From Nitrospirota bacterium (GTDB lineage: Bacteria; Nitrospirota; Nitrospiria; Nitrospirales; UBA8639): a stretch of DNA of 7,177 bases. Location of the stretch: NCBI GenBank assembly GCA_029881175.1, contig JAOUNC010000142.1, positions 1 to 7,177 of the forward strand, given 5' to 3'. The position numbers and the translations under genes were made by a program. Of this stretch, positions 1 through 6,107 are shown piece after piece; position 1 is the stretch's first letter, and each line of letters opens with the position of its first letter. The notes beneath the pieces are model-generated. The model searched no databases, had not been told where the DNA came from, and was given only the letters and a program-made list of their open reading frames with translations.

Positions 1-14
1 CTTGCTAGCAGCAT
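1..14 (-). CDS. Start of next gene, cut by window edge
   Basis: Only four full codons (Met-Leu-Leu-Ala) and two bases are visible. The call rests on the consensus GGAGGTGA placed correctly before this ATG, three bases after the preceding stop. A hydrophobic beginning would fit a signal peptide or membrane segment, but the product cannot be identified. Confidence 0.45.
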
Positions 15-17
15 GAT

Positions 18-25
18 TCACCTCC
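18..25 (-). promoter_or_regulatory. Ribosome site overlapping a stop codon
   Basis: GGAGGTGA on the coding strand includes the TGA stop of the helix-hairpin-helix gene (18-20). GGAGG ends six bases before an ATG at 12-14, which implies that another gene begins there and is translationally coupled. Confidence 0.6.
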
Positions 26-338
26 CCTTCTTTTTCTCGCCCGGTTGTTTGGCAATCACATCCGCCTGCATCTTGTCATAGGTCGCTTGGGGCAAAATCC
101 CCCGACTCACCAACTCATCCTTCCTGCTATACGGCCGGCCTTCAACGATCTTTTTGGCATACGCCTCCCCAATACCTGGCAACGCTTGAAGTTCTTGACC
201 GGTCGCGGTGTTTAGATCAACCTTCATCTTGAATGTCGCCCAGACCGGAGATGGACCTCCTACTCCACCAAGCCATTCGATTCCCGACGCACCCAGCATA
301 ACGAACATCAATCCCAACACCACCAATAGACGCCTCAT
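18..338 (-). CDS. Secreted ComEA-like helix-hairpin-helix protein
   Basis: This 106-residue protein has a signal peptide or N-terminal anchor (MRRLLVVLGLMFVMLGASG) and a linker. A ComEA-type helix-hairpin-helix domain follows, starting VDLNTATGQELQALPGIG (40-57), continuing with AYAKKIVEGRPY (59-70) and closing with a second helical repeat. The PGIG hairpin contacts the DNA backbone without sequence preference in related proteins. The C-terminus is basic (KKKGR), which also favours DNA binding. Location would be periplasmic or membrane-tethered. ComEA proteins bind incoming DNA during competence, but stand-alone exported versions are common and often uncharacterised, so a DNA-uptake role is not established. 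The ATG at 338 has an excellent AAAGGAGG seven bases upstream. It is separated from the transfer run by 193 bases and may have its own promoter. Confidence 0.9.
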   Translation of the reverse strand: MRRLLVVLGLMFVMLGASGIEWLGGVGGPSPVWATFKMKVDLNTATGQELQALPGIGEAYAKKIVEGRPYSRKDELVSRGILPQATYDKMQADVIAKQPGEKKKGR

Positions 339-531
339 GTGTCACCCTCCTTTGTGAAAAATTTCTCCATAACCGACCCCATCCTTCCCAAAACCATAGG
401 GCACTATTACGCCACAACAGTCGAATAACTTCAAGAAGGAGAAACGCAGAACGTCGCAACCGGAACCGTTAAACCATGAAGATTTATGAAGGAAGAAGGG
501 AGAGGAAAAAAAGAAGACAGGAACGTCCCAA
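339..531 (-). other. Intergenic break with pyrimidine tract, no clear terminator
   Basis: This is the only sizeable gap in the window. Just after the polytopic membrane protein the coding strand has 30 uninterrupted pyrimidines (positions 488-517), including seven consecutive T. A possible stem before it (around 516-530, GGGAC pairing with GTCTT through two G-U pairs) is weak, so an intrinsic terminator is only suggested; a C/U-rich, G-poor tract could instead act in Rho-dependent termination. Further on, TTGAAG (429-434) and TAATAG (404-409) resemble -35 and -10 boxes but are 19 bases apart, so a promoter for the helix-hairpin-helix gene is tentative. Confidence 0.3.
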
Positions 532-1287
532 CTAATTATCAGGAATCACGTCATACCGTACATTCATGGCATATTCATGACGAGCTTTTTGACGGCCAAC
601 AAAAAACACCACTAACGGAATGGCGAAGGACAGCAAGGTCATCCCAAAGACCAAATACCATGACCGGATAAACACTTCCCGAACATCACCTAACCACCAG
701 ATAAGGTTTTGCGCCGTTTCAACGGACATGAACGGACGAACAAAGTTCCAATGTTTCTCCAAAAAAGACGCCACATTATGAGGATTAATCCAATCCGGCA
801 AAAAGTGAAAAAACGGAAATAAAATGATGAGCTTGATAATTTGAGCTGAAAGAAATCCGCCCAACATAGTTCGAATGGCCATGATCGGGACCCGTCCGAA
901 ATAACAGGTTCCCAGGTTATATCCCAACATGACATTAAACCCAATGGAATAGGCTCCGGATAAAATACAGGCAAAGACCTTGTCAAACAAATTCGGATCA
1001 TGGGTCCCAAAAATCGGAATGAGATGATTCATGACCGCCAAAGAAAACGGGGTAAACAATGCCGCTAACACGAGATCAAGTAAAATCCCTTTAAACCCCA
1101 CCACCCAAAACGAAATCTTTTCTTTAAACACCAAAAACTCAACCGGAATTTTCTCCCCCATCTTATGGACTAAGGAAAACATTTGAATCTTGGAAATCGC
1201 TTCCGGCAACGAATAGCGCGGAGAGGCTTCCCCACCACCTCCCACCATTAACGGCCCTGCACTACTCGCTGATGCCTTCCCAGCCAT
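532..1287 (-). CDS. Polytopic inner-membrane protein, unknown
   Basis: I do not recognise this 251-residue protein. A Gly/Ala/Ser-rich soluble N-terminus (1-25) and an amphipathic part (28-58) precede about four hydrophobic segments: roughly 62-92, 103-126, 133-163 and 207-231. Between the third and fourth lies a likely extra-membrane loop with several Trp and His (LPDWINPHNVASFLEKHW, 163-180). The C-terminus after GRQKARHEY is basic and short and is probably cytoplasmic. The ATG at 1287 follows AAGG seven bases upstream and a 16-base gap after the two-helix protein. It is the last gene of the tightly packed run, so it may work with the HD protein and the two-helix protein. A role as an integral inner-membrane part of the transfer apparatus is inference; a transport role is equally possible. 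Confidence 0.8.
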   Translation of the reverse strand: MAGKASASSAGPLMVGGGGEASPRYSLPEAISKIQMFSLVHKMGEKIPVEFLVFKEKISFWVVGFKGILLDLVLAALFTPFSLAVMNHLIPIFGTHDPNLFDKVFACILSGAYSIGFNVMLGYNLGTCYFGRVPIMAIRTMLGGFLSAQIIKLIILFPFFHFLPDWINPHNVASFLEKHWNFVRPFMSVETAQNLIWWLGDVREVFIRSWYLVFGMTLLSFAIPLVVFFVGRQKARHEYAMNVRYDVIPDN

Positions 1288-1303
1288 CGAGCAACCTTAT
1301 CCT

Positions 1304-1588
1304 TTAATCAAACCACATTTGAAACGCCCGTAAATACGCGAACATCACGCTGGCCCCAAAACACAAAAACCCAATACCAAAGCGTTGCTTAATAGCTCCA
1401 AAAAACAAGGCCATAAATAAACTCAGCACGGCAAAAAACCTCGCAATATTGCCTTGAAACATTAACCCGACCATTTCACGCCAAAAGAGATCATATTGGT
1501 CGGGCGTCATGTAATGGAGTGGATCCAACATTTCAATGACTCCCTCAAGCCATCGTTCGATATCCGCAAACGCCGCCATCACTCTCAT
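1304..1588 (-). CDS. Small two-helix inner-membrane protein
   Basis: This 94-residue protein is not recognised. An N-terminal amphipathic, partly acidic part (1-47) precedes two hydrophobic segments, about 48-66 (IARFFAVLSLFMALFFGAI) and 70-88 (GIGFLCFGASVMFAYLRAF), joined by the short basic turn KQR. The positive-inside rule puts the turn in the cytoplasm and both ends outside, although the short N-terminus could lie otherwise. The ATG at 1588 overlaps the HD gene stop as ATGA and is served by a consensus GGAGGTGA (1593-1600) seven bases upstream of it, inside the last HD codons. Strong coupling to the HD gene suggests a shared stoichiometry or complex. Size and topology resemble small conjugation membrane proteins such as TraL or TraQ in general form only; no homology is claimed. 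Confidence 0.78.
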   Translation of the reverse strand: MRVMAAFADIERWLEGVIEMLDPLHYMTPDQYDLFWREMVGLMFQGNIARFFAVLSLFMALFFGAIKQRFGIGFLCFGASVMFAYLRAFQMWFD

Positions 1589-2790
1589 GACGTCACCTCC
1601 ACTTTCTCAATCACCTGAAGCCACCCCGTCTTGCGTACCTCAAATTCTGACGGTTGCCCCCCTAACGCTGATAGCTTCAAGGGAAGCAAATGAAAGGGCA
1701 TGCTCTTAGCCTTGGTCCCCTGTAACGCGGTAATCGTAAATCTCCGTCCATAAAACCCATCACCCACATCACGAGCCAGTAAACCGGCATTCTTCAATTG
1801 CCCTGTGACCTGGCACAACACGGCTTCTTGATCTGTTTTCCGGGAAAACCGCAAATCTAACACCTTGGCATCTTTGGCCATGGCCATCACCATGAGAAAG
1901 ATTGAATCAGGATCACAATACAAGACATCCTGGTACGAAAACGCCAAACATTTCGATCCTCGATCCAACACATTGACTTGAGGCCTAATTCGCGCAAGCA
2001 ACTCCTCTGGATGAAACCATTCCTCAAAAGGCACGACTCGAAAATCTTTTGTCCCGGCCACAATCTCTTCCTCCCGGGCTCGCGCATCAGCTCGCTTGAC
2101 TAGATCGCAAAAAGGATCGCGGCCTGAATACTTATGGTGACTCCGAATCGCCGTTAAGGCATCCTCGAGCCAGAACGGCGGTTGCTCACCAAACACTTCA
2201 CGCACCTTCATCGCACTAATTTCGGGATGATCCTGCTTGGAATACAACCCGCTTTTCCGAAAAACAGGAATCTTTCCTAAATCATGTCCCAATCCCACCA
2301 CGAGAGCTTTGGGAATTAACGGCTCAAAATCCCGATACACCCGCCGACATTCTTCCAACACTAACCTTGTCATCCGTTCGGTGTGATCTCGTAAGGTCAC
2401 AGCACCTAAGATCTGACGAAAAGAGAACAAATCCCGACTTTCTTCATCAACCCCCAAATGATCTAACACCAACGAAGGACACCCTCCATGCACATCAAGC
2501 ATCTCAACCAATTTCACGACTCCATCCCACGCTTGCTGACGCTCTAACATGTCACGATACGGTTCAAGCACCGCAGACCGAAGCGTGGAAACTTCTTTAG
2601 TCGCCACATCTGCGGAATTGTTCTCTAGAGACGGAGAATCCTCCAAAGGCACCACATTTGGAACAGGAATAGGAGTAAATCGCTGATTGTACCTCAGCCA
2701 TAAGGGCGCCAAATCCGTCAACTCCACTTCCAGCGGACGAGTTGACCACATCCATTGCCACAACCCTGCTATCCCCACACAAGCCTCCAT
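1585..2790 (-). CDS. HD-domain phosphohydrolase-like protein
   Basis: The 401-residue product contains a metal-dependent HD domain: His136 (RDHTERM), the His169-Asp170 pair in GLGHDLGKIP (166-175), His188 in QDHPEIS, His218-His219 in RSHHKYS and Asp235 in KRADARA. These are the expected metal ligands, including the extra histidines typical of two-metal HD enzymes, so phosphate-ester or nucleotide hydrolysis is plausible. Residues 1-70 are of unknown fold with a Pro/Val linker. Residues about 255-400, after the HD core, look like a separate alpha/beta or winged-helix-like domain (FSYQDVLYCDPDSIF; GQLKNAGLLARDVGDGFYGRR). An HD domain followed by such a region resembles MOBH-type TraI relaxases and TraI_2 proteins, but the alignment was only by eye. 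No GYP motif was found, which argues against a cyclic-di-GMP HD-GYP enzyme. The gene couples to the next as ATGA. Confidence 0.88.
   Translation of the reverse strand: MEACVGIAGLWQWMWSTRPLEVELTDLAPLWLRYNQRFTPIPVPNVVPLEDSPSLENNSADVATKEVSTLRSAVLEPYRDMLERQQAWDGVVKLVEMLDVHGGCPSLVLDHLGVDEESRDLFSFRQILGAVTLRDHTERMTRLVLEECRRVYRDFEPLIPKALVVGLGHDLGKIPVFRKSGLYSKQDHPEISAMKVREVFGEQPPFWLEDALTAIRSHHKYSGRDPFCDLVKRADARAREEEIVAGTKDFRVVPFEEWFHPEELLARIRPQVNVLDRGSKCLAFSYQDVLYCDPDSIFLMVMAMAKDAKVLDLRFSRKTDQEAVLCQVTGQLKNAGLLARDVGDGFYGRRFTITALQGTKAKSMPFHLLPLKLSALGGQPSEFEVRKTGWLQVIEKVEVTS
1593..1600 (-). promoter_or_regulatory. Consensus ribosome site for the two-helix protein
   Basis: GGAGGTGA on the coding strand lies inside the codons for the final Val-Glu-Val-Thr-Ser of the HD protein, with GGAGG seven bases before the ATG at 1588. 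It fixes that start and indicates efficient translation of the membrane protein from the same message. Confidence 0.75.
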
Positions 2791-3188
2791 TCTTCAGACA
2801 CCCACGGTCGCAACCGATCCAACGCCACCTCCTGCCTCATCGGCACACGCATACACATCACCATCACGAAGGCACGATCAGACAGGACTTCATCAACCAT
2901 CCCACGAATCATCAATCCTTGAGCCTCCCATTCCACCAACATCCCAACTTGAATACCAGCATCACGCTTCTTCAAATAATCCTCACCACGTCCCATTGAC
3001 TCCACCGCACCTAAGACCCGACATCCCACCGCTTTTAATCGCTCACCATCCTCAGCCGAAAGAGAGGTTTGATAGTAATCCCCTTCCAAAAAATACAAGG
3101 AAGCCCCTATTTCACGCCGCAACCACTCCCGCACCAACTTCACTTTTAACTTAGGAATCTGTAGAACCGTCATCTCAATGCCACTCAT
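2769..3188 (-). CDS. Hypothetical soluble protein of transfer operon
   Basis: I do not recognise this 139-residue protein. It lacks a signal peptide and membrane segment, so it is probably cytoplasmic. It opens with a basic strand/helix (LQIPKLKVKLVREWLRREIG, residues 9-28), has an acidic, aromatic segment FLEGDYYQTSLS (33-44), and ends with a Trp/Arg-rich tail (LRPWVSEEWRLVW). The alternation of basic helix and strands is compatible with a small alpha/beta adaptor, but no motif supports a function. The ATG at 3188 overlaps the upstream stop as ATGA and is preceded by AGGGAG, so translational coupling is likely. Its end overlaps the HD-domain gene by 10 or 22 bases, depending on the start used there. 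That tight packing on both sides is the main evidence that it is real. Confidence 0.7.
   Translation of the reverse strand: MSGIEMTVLQIPKLKVKLVREWLRREIGASLYFLEGDYYQTSLSAEDGERLKAVGCRVLGAVESMGRGEDYLKKRDAGIQVGMLVEWEAQGLMIRGMVDEVLSDRAFVMVMCMRVPMRQEVALDRLRPWVSEEWRLVWG
2776..2788 (-). promoter_or_regulatory. Strong ribosome site favouring a later GTG start
   Basis: The first in-frame ATG of the HD-domain gene (2790) has only a weak upstream ribosome site. Just inside it the coding strand reads GGAGG (2784-2788), then five bases, then an in-frame GTG (2776-2778). That spacing is near ideal, so translation may start at GTG 2778, giving a product four residues shorter and a 10-base overlap with the preceding gene. 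Confidence 0.5.
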
Positions 3189-3568
3189 GGTTGACTCCCT
3201 ACCACCGGGCTCGTCCGGTCAATCAAATCTGTAATGGGACCTAAATCAACCGCCGCTGCTTCCAAACGCTCACGCGCACCTTCTAACCCCTGCATCACAC
3301 CCACCAACAAACCACGCCGTTGCTCTGGGGTTAATCCATCCCATAAATCCATCGCTAAATTCCATTTCAGTTTTAACACCGCCGCCTGAATATCAATAAA
3401 TTGATTCCCTGCCACTCTGACAACCCCCGAATCAACTTTATCCAACACACTGAACAGCATCTCTAACGCCGGACTTTTCCCATCAGGAGCCGACCCAACC
3501 GAGCAACTCATCAACAACACCACAATCACGTTAATGGCCAACCAGCCCTTCGCTCCCATTTCACTCAT
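3185..3568 (-). CDS. Small probable lipoprotein, unknown function
   Basis: No family is recognised. Starting at ATG 3568, the 127-residue product has a short N-terminus with one Lys, a hydrophobic stretch WLAINVIVVLLM and then Ser-Cys: Cys22 within LMSC, an acceptable though imperfect lipobox (Met at -2). The mature part is mostly helical, with LKLKWNLAMDLWDGLTPEQRRGLL around residues 65-88, and has no other membrane segment. I prefer this start over the in-frame GTG at 3616: the longer form would put 16 polar residues before the signal sequence and overlap the transglycosylase by 35 bases, whereas ATG 3568 follows an AAAGGGA ribosome site and a 13-base gap. Small lipoproteins in transfer operons can act in channel assembly or surface exclusion; nothing here decides between these. 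The end overlaps the next gene as ATGA. Confidence 0.72.
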   Translation of the reverse strand: MSEMGAKGWLAINVIVVLLMSCSVGSAPDGKSPALEMLFSVLDKVDSGVVRVAGNQFIDIQAAVLKLKWNLAMDLWDGLTPEQRRGLLVGVMQGLEGARERLEAAAVDLGPITDLIDRTSPVVGSQP

Positions 3569-3581
3569 AGGATTTTTCCCT

Positions 3582-4115
3582 TTATTGCCGTTGTTGGCCC
3601 ATCGCCCGCCACACACGCCATGGATATTCAGGATTTTTCCCGTTATACCGTTCTACCGCCGTCCAATTAAATCCATATCGTTCAAAATTCGTACGAAGAA
3701 TAAACGCCGCCCATGCCATATTCACGCAAGGATCCAATAACCACACCGGATCAAGCTTATACTTTTTGATATTGATCGTATGAATTTGCCCTAATCCCAC
3801 AGAAAACGCTTTCCCGGCCCGCCACCACTGCATGACAAGACCATGCGCTTCCTCAACGGTGCGAGCATACACGGGCCGCTCTTGAGAGCCTTCCCGCACC
3901 GCCAGGGCCAGCGGCCACCCACTGGACTCTACTTGCACAATCCCCAACAATACGGCCGTCGGCACCGCATATTCACTCGCCGCCACATGAACGCATTGCT
4001 CAATCGTTTGCGCCATGACTGAATCAACAACCGGAATGGAAGCCCCATACCCTACAGATGCCAGGAGTCCTGCTCCCATAACCCACCCCACCAACCAGAC
4101 TGTCATCTTCACCAT
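3582..4115 (-). CDS. VirB1-like lytic transglycosylase of the transfer system
   Basis: This 177-residue enzyme should cleave the glycan strands of peptidoglycan in the periplasm and so make room for the T4SS envelope channel. The SLT-fold motifs are in order: catalytic Glu63 in QVESSG (61-66), SVGLGQIHT (105-113), a helix containing LLDPCVNMAWAAFIL (126-140) and ERYNG (155-159). Residues 1-25 form a signal peptide ending near GYGAS. Cys41 and Cys130 may form a disulfide, as in several T4SS-associated transglycosylases. The gene starts 9 bases after traN stops, and its AGGA ribosome site lies inside a small hairpin (see the regulatory entry). The conjugation-type specialised subfamily is inferred from size and context; the transglycosylase assignment itself is firm. 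Confidence 0.92.
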   Translation of the reverse strand: MVKMTVWLVGWVMGAGLLASVGYGASIPVVDSVMAQTIEQCVHVAASEYAVPTAVLLGIVQVESSGWPLALAVREGSQERPVYARTVEEAHGLVMQWWRAGKAFSVGLGQIHTINIKKYKLDPVWLLDPCVNMAWAAFILRTNFERYGFNWTAVERYNGKNPEYPWRVWRAMGQQRQ

Positions 4116-4121
4116 AACGCT

Positions 4122-4134
4122 GTCCTAACAGGAC
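4122..4134 (-). promoter_or_regulatory. Hairpin covering the transglycosylase ribosome site
   Basis: On the coding strand the junction reads GTCCT-GTT-AGGAC, a perfect 5-bp inverted repeat with a 3-base loop. The traN stop codon TAG straddles the loop and the right arm, and the right arm holds the AGGA that serves as ribosome site 7 bases before the ATG at 4115. If it folds, translation of the transglycosylase would depend on ribosomes finishing traN. There is no U-run, so it is not an intrinsic terminator. The stem is short, so the regulatory role is inference. Confidence 0.4.
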
Positions 4135-6107
4135 CCCAACTGGAGGCAAATTTTATTTTGCATTTCCGTTTCCGTCACCCCAACATCAATAGAAGCGGTG
4201 ACATCCGTATAAAATTCACTCAAATCCATTAAGCTCCAATCTAAGGCAGAAAATTGTTCAAATGTGAAGCCCCGACAATCAGGATCATCTTCGTCACCCC
4301 AATTACGAGGAATTTGCGGTCGGCCTTGCTCTTGAACAATACGCGCCAATTTCGAATTAAAAGAACAATAGACTTGCTCTTTTTCTATGCAAATACTGGT
4401 AAACCCTAAATTCAATTCTCTCACGCAATGGGTTCCCACATAATGGGTCAAATCAGCCTCTCGATCTTCTGCTAACTCAATATCACTCGCTGAACAGGCT
4501 CCTAACAATCTAGCCGGGTCGGCATCGCAACAATTCACCAATGTCGAACCAAACGTATCGTAACGACAATCCTTCGAATCGCCGGTAAAGAGGCTTAACG
4601 TAACCGGATCCCAATCATCTTCGACCTCCTCGGCAAGTTGGAGATACGTGGCCGCTAAAAACAACTCGTCATTAGGAGGGGTGGCTAAATCCGTACAAAA
4701 CGGCACCAGGCTCCCTGGAGCTCCGCAGGAACTGCATTGCGATACGGTTGCAGTATTCGTACACACCGACCCTGAAGGACACGTAAACTCTTTTTCGTAG
4801 CGTTCACATGTGGTCCCTGTCGTCGACACGCAATACGAATTAGTTTGCGTGCACCCTGCATCTAAAAACACCAAACATTCATCAACACCCGGTGCTTGAT
4901 TAAGCCATTTCTCCGTCTTATCCCAACACCCGTTAAAAGGCGCTTCGGTGGGAGGAAGCATGGTATAAGGACCGTTTAGTGGATCGGTATACGTCCGAGG
5001 AGCGCTATCTAAACACACCTCTTCCGCTAAAACGCCAGTCCGGTATGGCGCGCATCCATCCGTCTTAATCAATTCCTGATAACTTGCGCTGATATCCACG
5101 CCCAATAACGTCAAGGTGCCATACTGCTCGGGAGGACTCGCTGAAGGACATTCAATGACATACTTCACTCCGTCCGCGATTGAGATAGAACTGGTTTTGA
5201 AAGATCTACACCCTCCTGCAGGACCAACGGCTCCCACAAAATTCGCCACAAAAGATGAACTTAATACAGTAATATCTCCCGTTGCTCCCGAGTCCCAAGT
5301 CCACGAAAACCACAAATGCCACAGTTCTGCCGTACTATGCCCGGGTTGCGTATCCCTACAGAATCGGTGCGCCTGCCCACTAACTAAGTTTCCTTCCGAA
5401 TCCCATCTCGCATTTTTCACATCTGCCCATTCCACAACAAAGACACCGGGACTAGGAGAGCGAGCCCGCAAATACAATTCATTATCCGTACACCAACTTA
5501 AAATTGAGGAACCCGTAAACGAATCATTCACAGCAAACGTATTCACCGCTTGAACTTTGACGTGACACAGAGCCTCCGATACCCCTGGTGATTGACAAAG
5601 ATTCACACTTGGACTTGAATCAACATCCGTACAGATCGTGACATCCACACACGTCTCTATGGTTGAACTGGGAGGAGGAGCTGAGTTAATGGACGTGGCC
5701 ACGGCATCGGCGGTCATGACAGGTGCCGTTAACGCCGGGTCCCAGGCCGCCGCATCAGTATGCATTTGTTGAACCGCCAAAAAATCCGGATTGGTCGTCG
5801 AGGCAGTAATCCCGGCAGTATCAAGTGCCGACGTATCTCCATCATTCGTATAATAAGCCGCCTCAGGTGCCCCGGCACATGTCGCATCTGCGCACCCTGA
5901 CGACCCAGAATATTGCGGCACGACTACCTCAGCGGGCGGCATCGCACTCACGTCAGTTAATCCATCCGCCTGGATATTGCCCAAGGAACATTGCGCCGCC
6001 GCGACTCCCGTCAACCCCGTACAATCAGCCCCAACGCTGTGGTCCCATCCTCCAGAACCCACTAAACACAGAGCAACTACAGCCCACGACGCTCTGGCGA
6101 TACCCAT
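4125..6107 (-). CDS. traN: TraN, F-type mating-pair stabilisation protein
   Basis: TraN is an outer-membrane protein of F-type conjugation systems that contacts recipient surface proteins and stabilises the mating pair. The C-terminal third carries the family signature: CSFNSKLARIVQEQGRPQ (residues 581-598), then a Trp/Asp-rich loop, CRGFTFEQFSALDWSLMDLS (611-630) and a terminal Cys. A GTTCERYEKEFTCP block (431-444) is also TraN-like. At 660 residues it is slightly longer than F TraN (about 600). The N-terminus has a Sec-type signal peptide, probably cleaved near residue 27 (SVGA-DC). I count 34 Cys after that point, implying extensive disulfides and a need for periplasmic oxidation. Residues about 150-390 look like the variable, recipient-contacting part; 50-150 is Ala/Thr/Ser-rich. 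A GGGGAG ribosome site precedes the ATG, inside the end of the YbjQ-like gene. Confidence 0.93.
   Translation of the reverse strand: MGIARASWAVVALCLVGSGGWDHSVGADCTGLTGVAAAQCSLGNIQADGLTDVSAMPPAEVVVPQYSGSSGCADATCAGAPEAAYYTNDGDTSALDTAGITASTTNPDFLAVQQMHTDAAAWDPALTAPVMTADAVATSINSAPPPSSTIETCVDVTICTDVDSSPSVNLCQSPGVSEALCHVKVQAVNTFAVNDSFTGSSILSWCTDNELYLRARSPSPGVFVVEWADVKNARWDSEGNLVSGQAHRFCRDTQPGHSTAELWHLWFSWTWDSGATGDITVLSSSFVANFVGAVGPAGGCRSFKTSSISIADGVKYVIECPSASPPEQYGTLTLLGVDISASYQELIKTDGCAPYRTGVLAEEVCLDSAPRTYTDPLNGPYTMLPPTEAPFNGCWDKTEKWLNQAPGVDECLVFLDAGCTQTNSYCVSTTGTTCERYEKEFTCPSGSVCTNTATVSQCSSCGAPGSLVPFCTDLATPPNDELFLAATYLQLAEEVEDDWDPVTLSLFTGDSKDCRYDTFGSTLVNCCDADPARLLGACSASDIELAEDREADLTHYVGTHCVRELNLGFTSICIEKEQVYCSFNSKLARIVQEQGRPQIPRNWGDEDDPDCRGFTFEQFSALDWSLMDLSEFYTDVTASIDVGVTETEMQNKICLQLGSC

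Noticed and set aside
217..671. Short frames on both strands reaching into the 339-531 gap
   Set aside because: They mostly overlap the helix-hairpin-helix gene or the polytopic membrane gene in other frames, have no proper ribosome site, and their translations are motif-free.
1588..1595. Palindrome TGACGTCA at the HD/two-helix gene junction
   Set aside because: It arises from the stop codon, the last HD codons and the spacer after the ribosome site. An isolated 8-base palindrome inside an operon gives no support for an operator.
1585..2790. HD protein as a Cas3 nuclease or HD-GYP cyclic-di-GMP phosphodiesterase
   Set aside because: No helicase motifs or other cas genes are present, and no GYP motif follows the HD core.
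2687..3154. Plus-strand 155-residue open frame rich in His, Pro, Ser and Thr
   Set aside because: It lies antisense to the HD and 139-residue genes, which have ATGA coupling and ribosome sites. Its composition is the usual reverse-strand artefact and no ribosome site or domain is seen.
3185..3616. Longer GTG-started version of the small lipoprotein
   Set aside because: It would overlap the transglycosylase by 35 bases and put 16 polar residues ahead of the signal sequence. ATG 3568 has a ribosome site and a normal signal peptide.
4122..4134. Intrinsic terminator between traN and the transglycosylase
   Set aside because: The stem is 5 bp with no following U-run, and the next gene starts immediately. 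Ribosome-site masking is a better reading.
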